Shown: positions 7,090 through 13,111 of the stretch, piece by piece | Position numbering within the stretch: the first letter of the stretch is position 1 | How the letters are laid out: each line of letters starts with the position of its first letter | Source: an uncultured Bacteroidota bacterium | GTDB taxonomy: Bacteria > Bacteroidota > Bacteroidia > Chitinophagales > Chitinophagaceae | DNA: 13,111 bases | NCBI GenBank assembly: GCA_946479055.1 | Contig: CAMLEX010000046.1 | Location: forward strand, 1 to 13,111 | Direction of reading: 5' to 3' | The notes under the pieces: model-generated | What the model saw: the letters and a program-made list of their open reading frames with translations, nothing else | What the model was told of the DNA's origin: nothing | Databases searched by the model: none | Translations under genes and position numbers: made by a program

Positions 7090-8586
7090 ATGAAAATCAA
7101 GTCATTCTTAGCAAAACCATTTGCTTCCTATATATATAAAGGTATTCGTAAAGGCATGGCAACCGCCATAGCTGACCAGGAAAATATCTTAAAAGATCTC
7201 ATAAAAACAGGCCGCAGTACCGAATTTGGAAAGTTTGCCGGATTGGATAAGGTAAATACATACGAAGAATTCAGGCAGGCTGTACCTATCCGGGATTATG
7301 AACAGTTCAGGCCTTTTATCGATCAAATAAAGGAAGGAAAGCATAATGTGCTTTGGAAGGGGAAACCTATCTACTTTGCCAAAACCTCCGGTACGACCAG
7401 TGGCACTAAATATATTCCTATTAGCAAGGAGTCAATACCCAACCATATTAATACAGCCCGCAACGCCCTGCTTTGCTATATGGCTGAAACGGGAAATACA
7501 GTTTTTGCCAATGGCAAAATGATTTTTCTTTCAGGTTCTCCTGTACTGGAAAGGATAGGGGGTATTCCTACGGGCAGGCTAAGTGGAATCGTCAACCATC
7601 ATGTGCCGGGTTATCTTAGGACTAACCAACTACCATCTTATGAAACTAATTGCATTGAAGACTGGGAAACCAAACTGAATAAAATAGTTGATGAAACGAT
7701 CAATAAGGATATGACCCTTATAAGTGGCATCCCACCCTGGATGCAGATGTATTTTGATGAATTAATAAAAAGAAGTCGAAAGAAAATCAGTGAACTATTT
7801 CCAAATTTTAGTGTGATGGTGCAGGGAGGAGTCAATTTTGAACCTTACAAGGCTAAGTTGTTTGAAAGTATCGGTAAAAAAATAGATACGATTGAATTGT
7901 TTCCTGCAAGCGAGGGTTTTTTTGCTTTCCAGGATTCACAAAATGCAGAAGGATTATTACTGAATACAAATAGCGGGATCTTTTTCGAATTTGTTCCTGC
8001 AAATGAAATCAATAATGAAAATCCAACCAGGTTGTCTTTACAGGATGTGAAGCTCGGTGAAAATTATGCATTAATCATTAACAGCAATGCTGGTTTGTGG
8101 GGTTATAATTTAGGCGATACAATAAAATTTGTTTCTACTAATCCTTACCGCATTATCGTTACTGGCAGAACAAAACATTTTATTTCTGCATTTGGTGAAC
8201 ATGTGATCGGTGAAGAAGTAGAACACAGTTTGCTGAAAGCTGCGAAGGAGGAAAATATTCATATTACTGAGTTTACAGTTGCTCCTTATATAAGTGAAGG
8301 CGAAGGCAAATCTTATCATGAGTGGTTTATAGAATTTGAAAACAAACCCAATAATATCCTGGAGTTTGCACGCAAGGTAGATGAGAACCTGCGCAAAAAG
8401 AATGTGTATTATGATGATCTTATCAGCGGTAATATTCTGACGCCACTTAAATTGACGGCGATAAGAAAGAACGGGTTTATTGATTATATGAAATCAGTTG
8501 GTAAATTGGGTGGGCAGAATAAAGTGCCCCGGTTGAGTAACGATCGGAAAATTGCCGATGAACTGGTGAAATGGAAGGATAATTGA
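7090..8586 (+). CDS. GH3-family acyl-acid-adenylating (ANL superfamily) protein
   Basis: From the ATG at 7090 the product is 498 residues (MKIKSFLAKPFASYIYKG...), a typical GH3 length. A TTG at 7069 would add seven residues with no homology-like content, so the ATG is preferred. Positions count from the ATG. The ATP-phosphate loop TSGTTSGTKYIP is at about 99-110. Further GH3/ANL landmarks are ELFPASEGFFAFQ, the Tyr-containing WGYNLGDTIKF, and GRTKHFISAFGEHV at the hinge to the C-terminal lid. Plant GH3 enzymes adenylate carboxylic acids such as auxin or jasmonate and join them to amino acids. The bacterial members' substrates are largely unknown, so the reaction (acid + ATP, then transfer to an amine) is inferred from fold only. 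Without a signal peptide it should be cytosolic. The next gene, dxr, starts 70 bases downstream, with a palindrome between. Confidence 0.88.
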   Translation: MKIKSFLAKPFASYIYKGIRKGMATAIADQENILKDLIKTGRSTEFGKFAGLDKVNTYEEFRQAVPIRDYEQFRPFIDQIKEGKHNVLWKGKPIYFAKTSGTTSGTKYIPISKESIPNHINTARNALLCYMAETGNTVFANGKMIFLSGSPVLERIGGIPTGRLSGIVNHHVPGYLRTNQLPSYETNCIEDWETKLNKIVDETINKDMTLISGIPPWMQMYFDELIKRSRKKISELFPNFSVMVQGGVNFEPYKAKLFESIGKKIDTIELFPASEGFFAFQDSQNAEGLLLNTNSGIFFEFVPANEINNENPTRLSLQDVKLGENYALIINSNAGLWGYNLGDTIKFVSTNPYRIIVTGRTKHFISAFGEHVIGEEVEHSLLKAAKEENIHITEFTVAPYISEGEGKSYHEWFIEFENKPNNILEFARKVDENLRKKNVYYDDLISGNILTPLKLTAIRKNGFIDYMKSVGKLGGQNKVPRLSNDRKIADELVKWKDN

Positions 8587-8600
8587 AGTATAAGCTACGA

Positions 8601-8618
8601 TCCCGATAGCTACCGGGA
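8601..8618. repeat. Short palindrome between the GH3 gene and dxr
   Basis: TCCCGATAGCTACCGGGA is an 18-bp near-perfect palindrome with one unpaired position per arm. The hexamer AGCTAC inside it is also present just before it (8593-8598). No T-run follows, so it is a weak terminator candidate at best. It resembles the CCCGATAGCTATCGGG palindromes scattered between genes in this phylum (recalled, not searched). Confidence 0.6.
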
Positions 8619-8656
8619 AAGAAGTACAATATGCCCTCTTATTTAATGAGTAACAA

Positions 8657-9874
8657 ATGAAAGAACAACAATATAAAAAATCTGTATTAACTGATCCTTC
8701 ATCAACTGGTGAAGAAAGGGGGACAAGACGCATTGCTATATTTGGTTCTACCGGATCAATTGGTACACAGGCATTGGAAGTGATTGCAGCTAACTCATCA
8801 TTGTTTTCTGCAGAAATTTTGACTGCTTATAGTAATGAAGAATTGCTGATTCAGCAGGCTTTGCAGTTCAATCCAAATATTGTTGTCATTGGTGATGAAA
8901 AAAAATACCTGAAAGTAAAAGAAGCTTTGGCGGCAACGGATATCAAAGTCTTTGCAGGTGAAAAAGCATTGGAAGAAGCAGCTAGTATGGATTGTTATGA
9001 CCTGATGCTGGCAGCTATAGTTGGTTATGCCGGACTTCGGCCCACATTACAGGCAATAGAAATTGGCAAGCCGGTAGCGCTGGCAAATAAAGAAACATTA
9101 GTAGTGGCTGGTGATATTATTATGCGTAAGGCTGTACAGAACCGGGTGCCGGTTATACCTGTGGATTCTGAACATTCAGCGATATTTCAATGCCTGGTAG
9201 GCGAAAGCCGGAACAGAATTGAAAAAGTAATTCTTACTGCTTCCGGCGGTCCGTTTTTAGGACGAAAACCAAATTACCTGGTGAATGTAAAAAGAGAGCA
9301 TGCTTTGCAACATCCCAACTGGACCATGGGTGCAAAAGTGTCAATTGATTCAGCTACATTGATGAACAAAGGACTTGAAATGATTGAAGCTAAATGGTTG
9401 TTCAATCTTCAGCCTGACCAGATCCAGGTGATCATTCATCCGCAAAGTATTATACACAGTATGGTACAATTTGAAGATGGCAGCATCAAAGCTCAGATGG
9501 GATTTCCGGATATGAAACTGCCTATTCAATATGCTTTGGCATTTCCAAAACGAATCGCTAATAATTTTCCACGTTATGGTTTTAAAAAAGTTAACACACT
9601 CACATTTGAAGAACCAGATCTTAGAACGTTCAGAAATCTAGGATTAGCTATTGAAGCGTTGAATAAAGGAGGCAATCTTCCTGCCGTAATGAATGCAGCC
9701 AACGAGATAGCCGTGTTTGCTTTTCTAAGAAACAGGCTCAATTTCCTGGATATGACAGATGTTATTGAAAAGACCATGAATAAAGTATCGTTTGTTCAGG
9801 AACCTACACTGGAAGAATATTTTGAAAGCGATGGCATGGCCCGCAATTACGCCGCTGATCTTATCAAATTGTAA
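8657..9874 (+). CDS. dxr: 1-deoxy-D-xylulose 5-phosphate reductoisomerase
   Basis: The 405-residue enzyme catalyses the NADPH-dependent rearrangement and reduction of DXP to 2-C-methyl-D-erythritol 4-phosphate, the committed step of the MEP isoprenoid pathway. The NADPH motif GSTGSIG is at 30-36. ANKETLV is at 143-149, metal ligands are Asp170, Glu172 (in DSEH) and Glu241, and SGGPF is at 196-200. HPNW has His219, and Asn237 and Lys238 fall in the KVSIDSATLMNKGLEMIEAKW segment. These residues align with E. coli Dxr with a constant offset of ten from His219 onward. The first 24 residues precede the Rossmann strand and exceed the usual N-terminus by about 20; no in-frame ATG, GTG or TTG lies between the first codon and the motif, so the extension seems real. 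rseP follows 127 bases downstream, a common pairing in Bacteroidota. Confidence 0.96.
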   Translation: MKEQQYKKSVLTDPSSTGEERGTRRIAIFGSTGSIGTQALEVIAANSSLFSAEILTAYSNEELLIQQALQFNPNIVVIGDEKKYLKVKEALAATDIKVFAGEKALEEAASMDCYDLMLAAIVGYAGLRPTLQAIEIGKPVALANKETLVVAGDIIMRKAVQNRVPVIPVDSEHSAIFQCLVGESRNRIEKVILTASGGPFLGRKPNYLVNVKREHALQHPNWTMGAKVSIDSATLMNKGLEMIEAKWLFNLQPDQIQVIIHPQSIIHSMVQFEDGSIKAQMGFPDMKLPIQYALAFPKRIANNFPRYGFKKVNTLTFEEPDLRTFRNLGLAIEALNKGGNLPAVMNAANEIAVFAFLRNRLNFLDMTDVIEKTMNKVSFVQEPTLEEYFESDGMARNYAADLIKL

Positions 9875-9995
9875 CTGCTTCAACATCAATTCCTTTAATA
9901 TTCTTAATAAAATCAAATAATTCATCAACGGTTTTAAAATCGTTTATATTTAGCTGATATTTGCGATTCTTTAAATTTTTATAAAATACCTGTTT
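9864..9995 (-). other. Start-less 43-codon open frame opposite the dxr-rseP spacer, possible gene remnant
   Basis: On the minus strand, between a TGA at 9996-9998 and the TGA at 9864-9866, the frame is open and reads as KQVFYKNLKNRKYQ, then LNINDFKTVDELFDFIKNIK, then GIDVEAVTI. The composition is protein-like (an amphipathic helix followed by a beta-strand-like end), yet there is no ATG, GTG or TTG at its beginning. It overlaps the last 11 bases of dxr in antisense. It may be the tail of a lost gene, or chance in AT-rich DNA. Confidence 0.25.
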
Positions 9996-10001
9996 TCAGA
10001 T

Positions 10002-11375
10002 ATGGATTTATTAGCAATTAATTGGGCGTCGGTAAGTGTGCAGGTAGGGCAACTGTTGCTGGCCTTGTCTATCCTGATCGTATTACATGAATTTGGTCAT
10101 TATATCACGGCCAAATGGTTTGGATGCCGGGTGGAAAAGTTCTTTCTTTTTTTCGATCCCTGGTTTTCATTGGTAAAGAAAAAAATTGGTGATACTGTTT
10201 ATGGTATCGGATGGTTGCCTTTAGGAGGCTATGTTAAAATATCCGGTATGATAGATGAAAGCATGGATAAAGAAGCCATGAAACAACCGCCAAAGGAATG
10301 GGAATTCAGAAGCAAGCCGGCCTGGCAACGATTGATCATTATGCTAGGTGGCATTATCATGAATGTGTTGGTGGCATTTATTATTTATGCATTTGTATTG
10401 ATGATATGGGGGGAAAGGAAAACGCCGATGAGTTCCGCTAAGTATGGTATATGGACAACAGACAGCCTTATGAACGAAATTGGATTAAGAAATGGCGATA
10501 AAATTTTAGCTGTTAATGGCGAACCTGTTGATTACTTTGAAAACCTGGGCGCCCAGGTAATATTAGGAAATGAAATACTGATAGAAAGGGACGGCAAGCA
10601 ACAGGATATAAAACTGCCTGTTAACCTGGTAGAGAAATTAATTGAAAGCAAAAGAAAAAAAGGTTACCTATTACAACTTCGTTTGCCAACATATGTAGGC
10701 AAGTATGGTAGTAAGAATGATACATTATATGGTAAAAAGGCCGGTCTTCAGGAAATGGATAAAATTGTAGCGATCGATTCGATACCTGTACAATTTTATG
10801 ATGAAATGACGACGATATTACAAAATCGAAAGAATAGCCAGGTAGTACTTTCGGTAGAAAGAAATGGTCAGCTAGTGAAATTGAACTCAAAAGTAAATGG
10901 GGAAGGAAAAATAGGCATACCCACTTTAGATGATGATCAATATCAGAAATTGGGTGTATATAATACAGAAGTTCGCAAATATGGATTCTTTGCAGCATTT
11001 CCTGCCGGTGTAAAAAAGTCAGTAGAGAAACTGAAATTTTATATCGATCAGTTCCGGTTGATCTTAAATCCAAGTACTGGTGCTTATAAAGGTGTCGGTG
11101 GTTTTAAAGCCATCGGTTCTGTTTTCCCGACGGAGTGGAGCTGGGAAGCATTCTGGAATATCACTGCGTTTTTGTCCATCATACTGGCGTTTATGAACCT
11201 TCTTCCTATTCCGGCGTTAGATGGAGGGCATGTAATGTTTACTTTGTATGAAATGGTAAGCGGCAGAAAGCCCAATGAGAAATTCATGGAATATGCACAG
11301 GTGGCTGGCATGGTTTTGCTATTACTATTAATGTTATACGCCAATGGAAATGATTGGTTTGGTTGGGGAAAGTAA
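10002..11375 (+). CDS. rseP: RseP-like site-2 membrane metalloprotease with two PDZ domains
   Basis: This 457-residue member of the M50 family cuts transmembrane segments, classically anti-sigma factors or signal-peptide remnants, within the inner membrane. The zinc site is HEFGH (His29, Glu30, His33) in the first membrane helix, completed by Asp407 in NLLPIPALDGGH near the C-terminus. Other helices lie at about 110-136, 385-418 and 430-446. Two PDZ-like regions lie in the periplasmic part, about 147-210 (GLRNGDKILAVNGEPV) and 235-305 (KAGLQEMDKIVAIDSIPV). The arrangement and length match E. coli RseP (450 residues). The start is the first ATG, directly before MDLLAINW. No anti-sigma/sigma pair is in view, so the substrate is unknown. 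The reading frame ends directly before the heptamer repeat element that abuts ssrA. Confidence 0.95.
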   Translation: MDLLAINWASVSVQVGQLLLALSILIVLHEFGHYITAKWFGCRVEKFFLFFDPWFSLVKKKIGDTVYGIGWLPLGGYVKISGMIDESMDKEAMKQPPKEWEFRSKPAWQRLIIMLGGIIMNVLVAFIIYAFVLMIWGERKTPMSSAKYGIWTTDSLMNEIGLRNGDKILAVNGEPVDYFENLGAQVILGNEILIERDGKQQDIKLPVNLVEKLIESKRKKGYLLQLRLPTYVGKYGSKNDTLYGKKAGLQEMDKIVAIDSIPVQFYDEMTTILQNRKNSQVVLSVERNGQLVKLNSKVNGEGKIGIPTLDDDQYQKLGVYNTEVRKYGFFAAFPAGVKKSVEKLKFYIDQFRLILNPSTGAYKGVGGFKAIGSVFPTEWSWEAFWNITAFLSIILAFMNLLPIPALDGGHVMFTLYEMVSGRKPNEKFMEYAQVAGMVLLLLLMLYANGNDWFGWGK

Positions 11376-11444
11376 CAATAGGCAATAAGCAATAGACAAT
11401 ATGCAAGTAGAAGCTACCAATTGCTAATTGTTCATCGCCTATTG
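11376..11444. repeat. 69-bp imperfect palindrome made of 7-bp repeats, between rseP and ssrA
   Basis: Five heptamers follow each other exactly from 11376 to 11410, each beginning CAA and the first four CAATANN (for example CAATAGG, CAATAAG, CAATAGA). After a short centre, the other strand of about 11417-11444 carries heptamers of the same type (CAATAGG, CGATGAA, CAATTAG, CAATTGG). CAATAGGC at 11376-11383 pairs with GCCTATTG at 11437-11444, and the centre has GTAG...CTAC at 11407-11417. The element starts directly after the rseP stop and ends 6 bases before the tmRNA, so it may terminate rseP or lie in the ssrA promoter region. No good TTTG/TAnnTTTG promoter is visible here. Confidence 0.75.
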
Positions 11445-11450
11445 AAAAAC

Positions 11451-11822
11451 GGGGCTGTACCGGTTTTGACAGCATAGATCTTTGAGAGTGTAAGCATGCA
11501 GTGCGTTGTATCATTAGCACTTTAATCTGAAGATTCAAACTTCAAATGGCAATACTCAGTATGCCATGGCTGCCTAATCAGTGATTAAGTAGTCATTAGG
11601 GCCGCCGGGCCGGTTGTTCTGTTACCACGCCCCGCCGCCGACATAAAAACAAAACAGGATGCTGCAACCGAAGGCTGTGACGGTTGCTAAAGACCATCCA
11701 GCTAAGCGATGAATTGGTTTGTTCATTTCCTGTTCATCGCCGACAAGCAATAATGAAATAAGCATGTAGAAAGCTTTTGACGAATATGTTTGGACAGGGG
11801 TTCGATTCCCCTCAGCTCCACC
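11451..11822 (+). ncRNA. ssrA: Transfer-messenger RNA (tmRNA)
   Basis: The RNA rescues stalled ribosomes by acting as tRNA-Ala and then as mRNA for a degradation tag. The 5' end GGGGCTG (11451-11457) pairs with CAGCTCC (11813-11819), including the third-position G-U pair that is the alanine identity element. The T-arm is AGGGG-TTCGATT-CCCCT (11797-11812), and the discriminator A is at 11820. The conserved GGGGCTGTACCGGTTTTGAC beginning is present. The tag frame GNTQYAMAA is encoded at 11548-11574 and ends with TAA at 11575-11577. GC-rich pairing blocks after it (about 11600-11640 and 11660-11700) fit the pseudoknots. The genome encodes CC and then T after the discriminator, so the final A of CCA must be added. 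A strong terminator follows. Confidence 0.96.
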
Positions 11823-11823
11823 T

Positions 11824-11857
11824 AAGGGGATGGTCAGTTTTGACTATCTCCTTTTTT
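11824..11857 (+). terminator. Rho-independent terminator of ssrA
   Basis: Bases 11824-11836 (AAGGGGATGGTCA) pair with 11841-11853 (TGACTATCTCCTT) over 13 positions, two of them G-U wobbles, around a GTTT loop. A T-run continues to 11857. It begins one base after the tmRNA 3' end. Confidence 0.88.
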
Positions 11858-11976
11858 ATGGGGCATAAGCCGTTCGAAGTAAATGCTTTACAAGATATTT
11901 TTTTACTCCAAATCGCGGTTCGATAATTACATTTCGATAATCGCTTCGTAATAAAAAAAGCAGAAAACCTACTAAA

Positions 11977-12228
11977 TCAACTACCTGGGTGTTCGAATTC
12001 CTCTTGAGGTTTTGATTCGGCGGCCGCCAGAGTTTCTGGCTTAGATATTGTTTTCGCGATTAAGTAAAGAAAGTCTAATATCGATATTGCTTGCTCGTCG
12101 GTTACCTGAATACCGTTCTTTTTTAAAATTTTGACTGCTTGTTTAGTTGAAATCTTTCTACTCGGAAATGCTTTTGGGTTTTTATATGAGATCTTTTCCA
12201 TTGTTAATCTGAATATTTTTATTGACAT
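11977..12228 (-). CDS. Unrecognised small protein, 83 aa (or 74 aa from an internal ATG)
   Basis: I do not recognise this protein with certainty. The core, about residues 16-62 (YKNPKAFPSRKISTKQAV through GIQVTDEQAISILDFLYLIA), looks like a real folded domain: a basic first half and an amphipathic helix pair joined by a short turn. The tail is Glu/Pro/Ser-rich. There is no signal peptide or membrane segment. The better start may be the ATG at 12199-12201 (MEKISYKNPK), since the nine residues before it look unlike the rest. It reads toward the tmRNA terminator and lies 254 bases from the next gene. My recollection, not checked, is that similar short ORFs accompany accessory DNA in Bacteroidota; the position next to a tmRNA fits that, but no function can be assigned. 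Confidence 0.6.
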   Translation of the reverse strand: MSIKIFRLTMEKISYKNPKAFPSRKISTKQAVKILKKNGIQVTDEQAISILDFLYLIAKTISKPETLAAAESKPQEEFEHPGS

Positions 12229-12482
12229 AACATAGTAACCAAGATGGGAAGTAATATGGACTTATTGGCAATCTTACGATTTTGGTAATGGAGTCATTGA
12301 TTTTTAGTGCGCCAAGTGATTTGTGGGAGGAATTTATTCACGTGGGAGCAAGTAAACTTATGATAGAAGTATTGGCGAGTGATTGAGTTCGGAAGAAAAT
12401 AGTTTTAAGGTATACAAATTCAATTGCTCCCGGGCGTTATGCCTCAAATTCCTAAATTTTATCAGTAATAATTTCAAAGCAA
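12229..12482. other. 254-bp gene-free spacer
   Basis: No credible ORF, RNA gene or Bacteroidota promoter was seen. The only structure noticed is an 8-bp inverted repeat, GGGAGCAA (12344-12351) and TTGCTCCC (12424-12431), with 72 bases between. All frames are broken by stops, so any ancestral gene is beyond recognition by eye. Confidence 0.5.
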
Positions 12483-13111
12483 TTAATGAACGGATGTTGT
12501 ACCAGTTTTACTTACTGCCGCTTTGAATCCTTTTGCAAGTTTTTCGGCATTCCCAACGGCCCAATAATGCAGGAAGAAAACTTTTGGTTCTTCATGAACC
12601 ATATGATTGTGCACCGCTACGACCTCAATACCATTTTCGACTAAAGCTTTAATTACTGGATTGACTTCGTTTTCGAGCATAGTAAAGTCACCGCAGACGG
12701 CAGCTTTTTCCGGTGTGCCCTGCCACGCTGCCCATGTATTAAAGCCCATAAAAGTGCTGACAGGAATTCCATGCTCCTGTAGCTTGATATCAGGTCTTCC
12801 GATTGTGTATTTATAAACGCCTTTACTGAGTTCACCTTTTTGACCAATTGTTGAATCCAGCACGGCGATGTTTAAAGTGTTTACCACACTGTCTGCTTTC
12901 TCGCTTTTTGGATCTTTGCCTCTTACTTCCTTTACCTTATCAAAAATCGCCCTTATTCCATTTGATAGAGTTGTAATATCTGCGGACCGGTCAATATGCA
13001 TGTACATCACATTAGGCTGGTTGCGCACAAAGTGATTATGAATAGCGGTAATGGCAAATCCTTGTTTGATACTTCCTGTTGAACTGGTTTCAAATCTGTC
13101 TCGGTTAAAAT
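12483..13111 (-). CDS. DUF1259 (LppY/LpqO-like) protein, C-terminal 208 residues; 5' end outside window
   Basis: The frame is open from the right edge (first whole codon 13109-13107) to the TAA at 12483-12485. A GTG at 13028 is internal, because homologous-looking sequence continues upstream of it (ITAIHNHFVRNQPNVMYMHI). Two related blocks, AIHNHFVRNQPNVMYMHI and VAVHNHMVHEEPKVFFLHY, share the HNH-x-hydrophobic-x(4)-P pattern and suggest an internally duplicated fold. This repeated HNH layout, together with the end GNAEKLAKGFKAAV, is what I associate with DUF1259, known from mycobacterial lipoproteins LppY and LpqO. The function of that family is not established; the paired His/Asn residues could bind metal (inference). 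An N-terminal export signal would lie outside the window. Confidence 0.75.
   Translation of the reverse strand, partial: FNRDRFETSSTGSIKQGFAITAIHNHFVRNQPNVMYMHIDRSADITTLSNGIRAIFDKVKEVRGKDPKSEKADSVVNTLNIAVLDSTIGQKGELSKGVYKYTIGRPDIKLQEHGIPVSTFMGFNTWAAWQGTPEKAAVCGDFTMLENEVNPVIKALVENGIEVVAVHNHMVHEEPKVFFLHYWAVGNAEKLAKGFKAAVSKTGTTSVH

Noticed and set aside
9956..9963. GATATTTG as a -7 box for rseP
   Set aside because: One mismatch to TAnnTTTG and no TTTG at the proper upstream distance.
10621..11073. 150-codon antisense frame inside rseP
   Set aside because: It is opposite the PDZ region of an intact rseP; no start context or recognisable motif.
11376..11410. Phased repeats resembling a miniature CRISPR array
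   Set aside because: Units are 7 bp with no spacers and no cas genes nearby; tandem heptamers explain it.
11991..12008. T-arm-like echo of the tmRNA (GTTCGAATTCCTCTTGAG) as a possible att site
   Set aside because: The match to 11799-11815 needs gaps and mismatches, the would-be stem does not pair, and it lies inside a coding sequence.
12344..12431. 8-bp inverted repeat GGGAGCAA/TTGCTCCC
   Set aside because: Eight bases with a 72-base gap is weak and has no associated promoter or T-run; kept only as a note in the spacer entry.
13026..13028. GTG as the start of the DUF1259 protein
   Set aside because: The frame continues upstream to the window edge with family-like sequence (AIHNHFVRNQP), so the GTG is an internal valine.

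Overview
The window is AT-rich chromosomal DNA from a member of the Bacteroidota, most likely family Chitinophagaceae. The evidence is the gene content (a MazG + very large NtrY-like kinase pair, a bacterial GH3 protein, dxr next to rseP, rplU-rpmA), the near absence of Shine-Dalgarno sequences, and promoters of the Bacteroidota type (TTTG, 19 bases, TAnnTTTG). The genus cannot be fixed from the sequence alone.

Layout. Bases 1-221 (+) are the 3' end of mazG, whose stop overlaps the GTG start of a 1250-residue membrane histidine kinase (218-3970, +). A convergent gap built of 7-base repeats (about 3987-4137) separates it from a PolX-family protein on the minus strand (4140-5825). This PolX has an intact PHP nuclease domain but a polymerase domain without the catalytic aspartates. 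Next on the minus strand come a terminator (5893-5923), a decayed second copy and a shortened first copy of a tiny Lys/Ala-rich histone-H1-like gene (5947-6172), and the ribosomal protein operon rplU-rpmA (6913-6275) with a good promoter. From 7090 the plus strand carries a GH3-family acyl-adenylating enzyme, dxr (isoprenoid MEP pathway) and rseP (site-2 protease). It ends in the transfer-messenger RNA gene ssrA (11451-11822), with its own terminator. Beyond the tmRNA lies a sparser stretch: an unrecognised 83-residue ORF and the C-terminal part of a DUF1259 (LppY/LpqO-like) protein running off the right edge, both on the minus strand.

How the genes relate. Most are housekeeping: nucleotide sanitation (MazG), translation (L21, L27, tmRNA), isoprenoid synthesis (Dxr) and envelope proteolysis (RseP). 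The kinase senses the envelope but has no response regulator in view. No mobile-element gene, CRISPR array or tRNA gene was seen. The region after the tmRNA has the look of accessory DNA, and tmRNA 3' ends are common integration sites, but no integrase or duplicated att site is visible.

The observations most worth following are the PolX with a substituted catalytic triad, the tandem and eroding H1-like gene, and three intergenic spacers with unrelated sequences that share one design: degenerate 7-bp repeats that reappear on the opposite strand, giving long imperfect hairpins.
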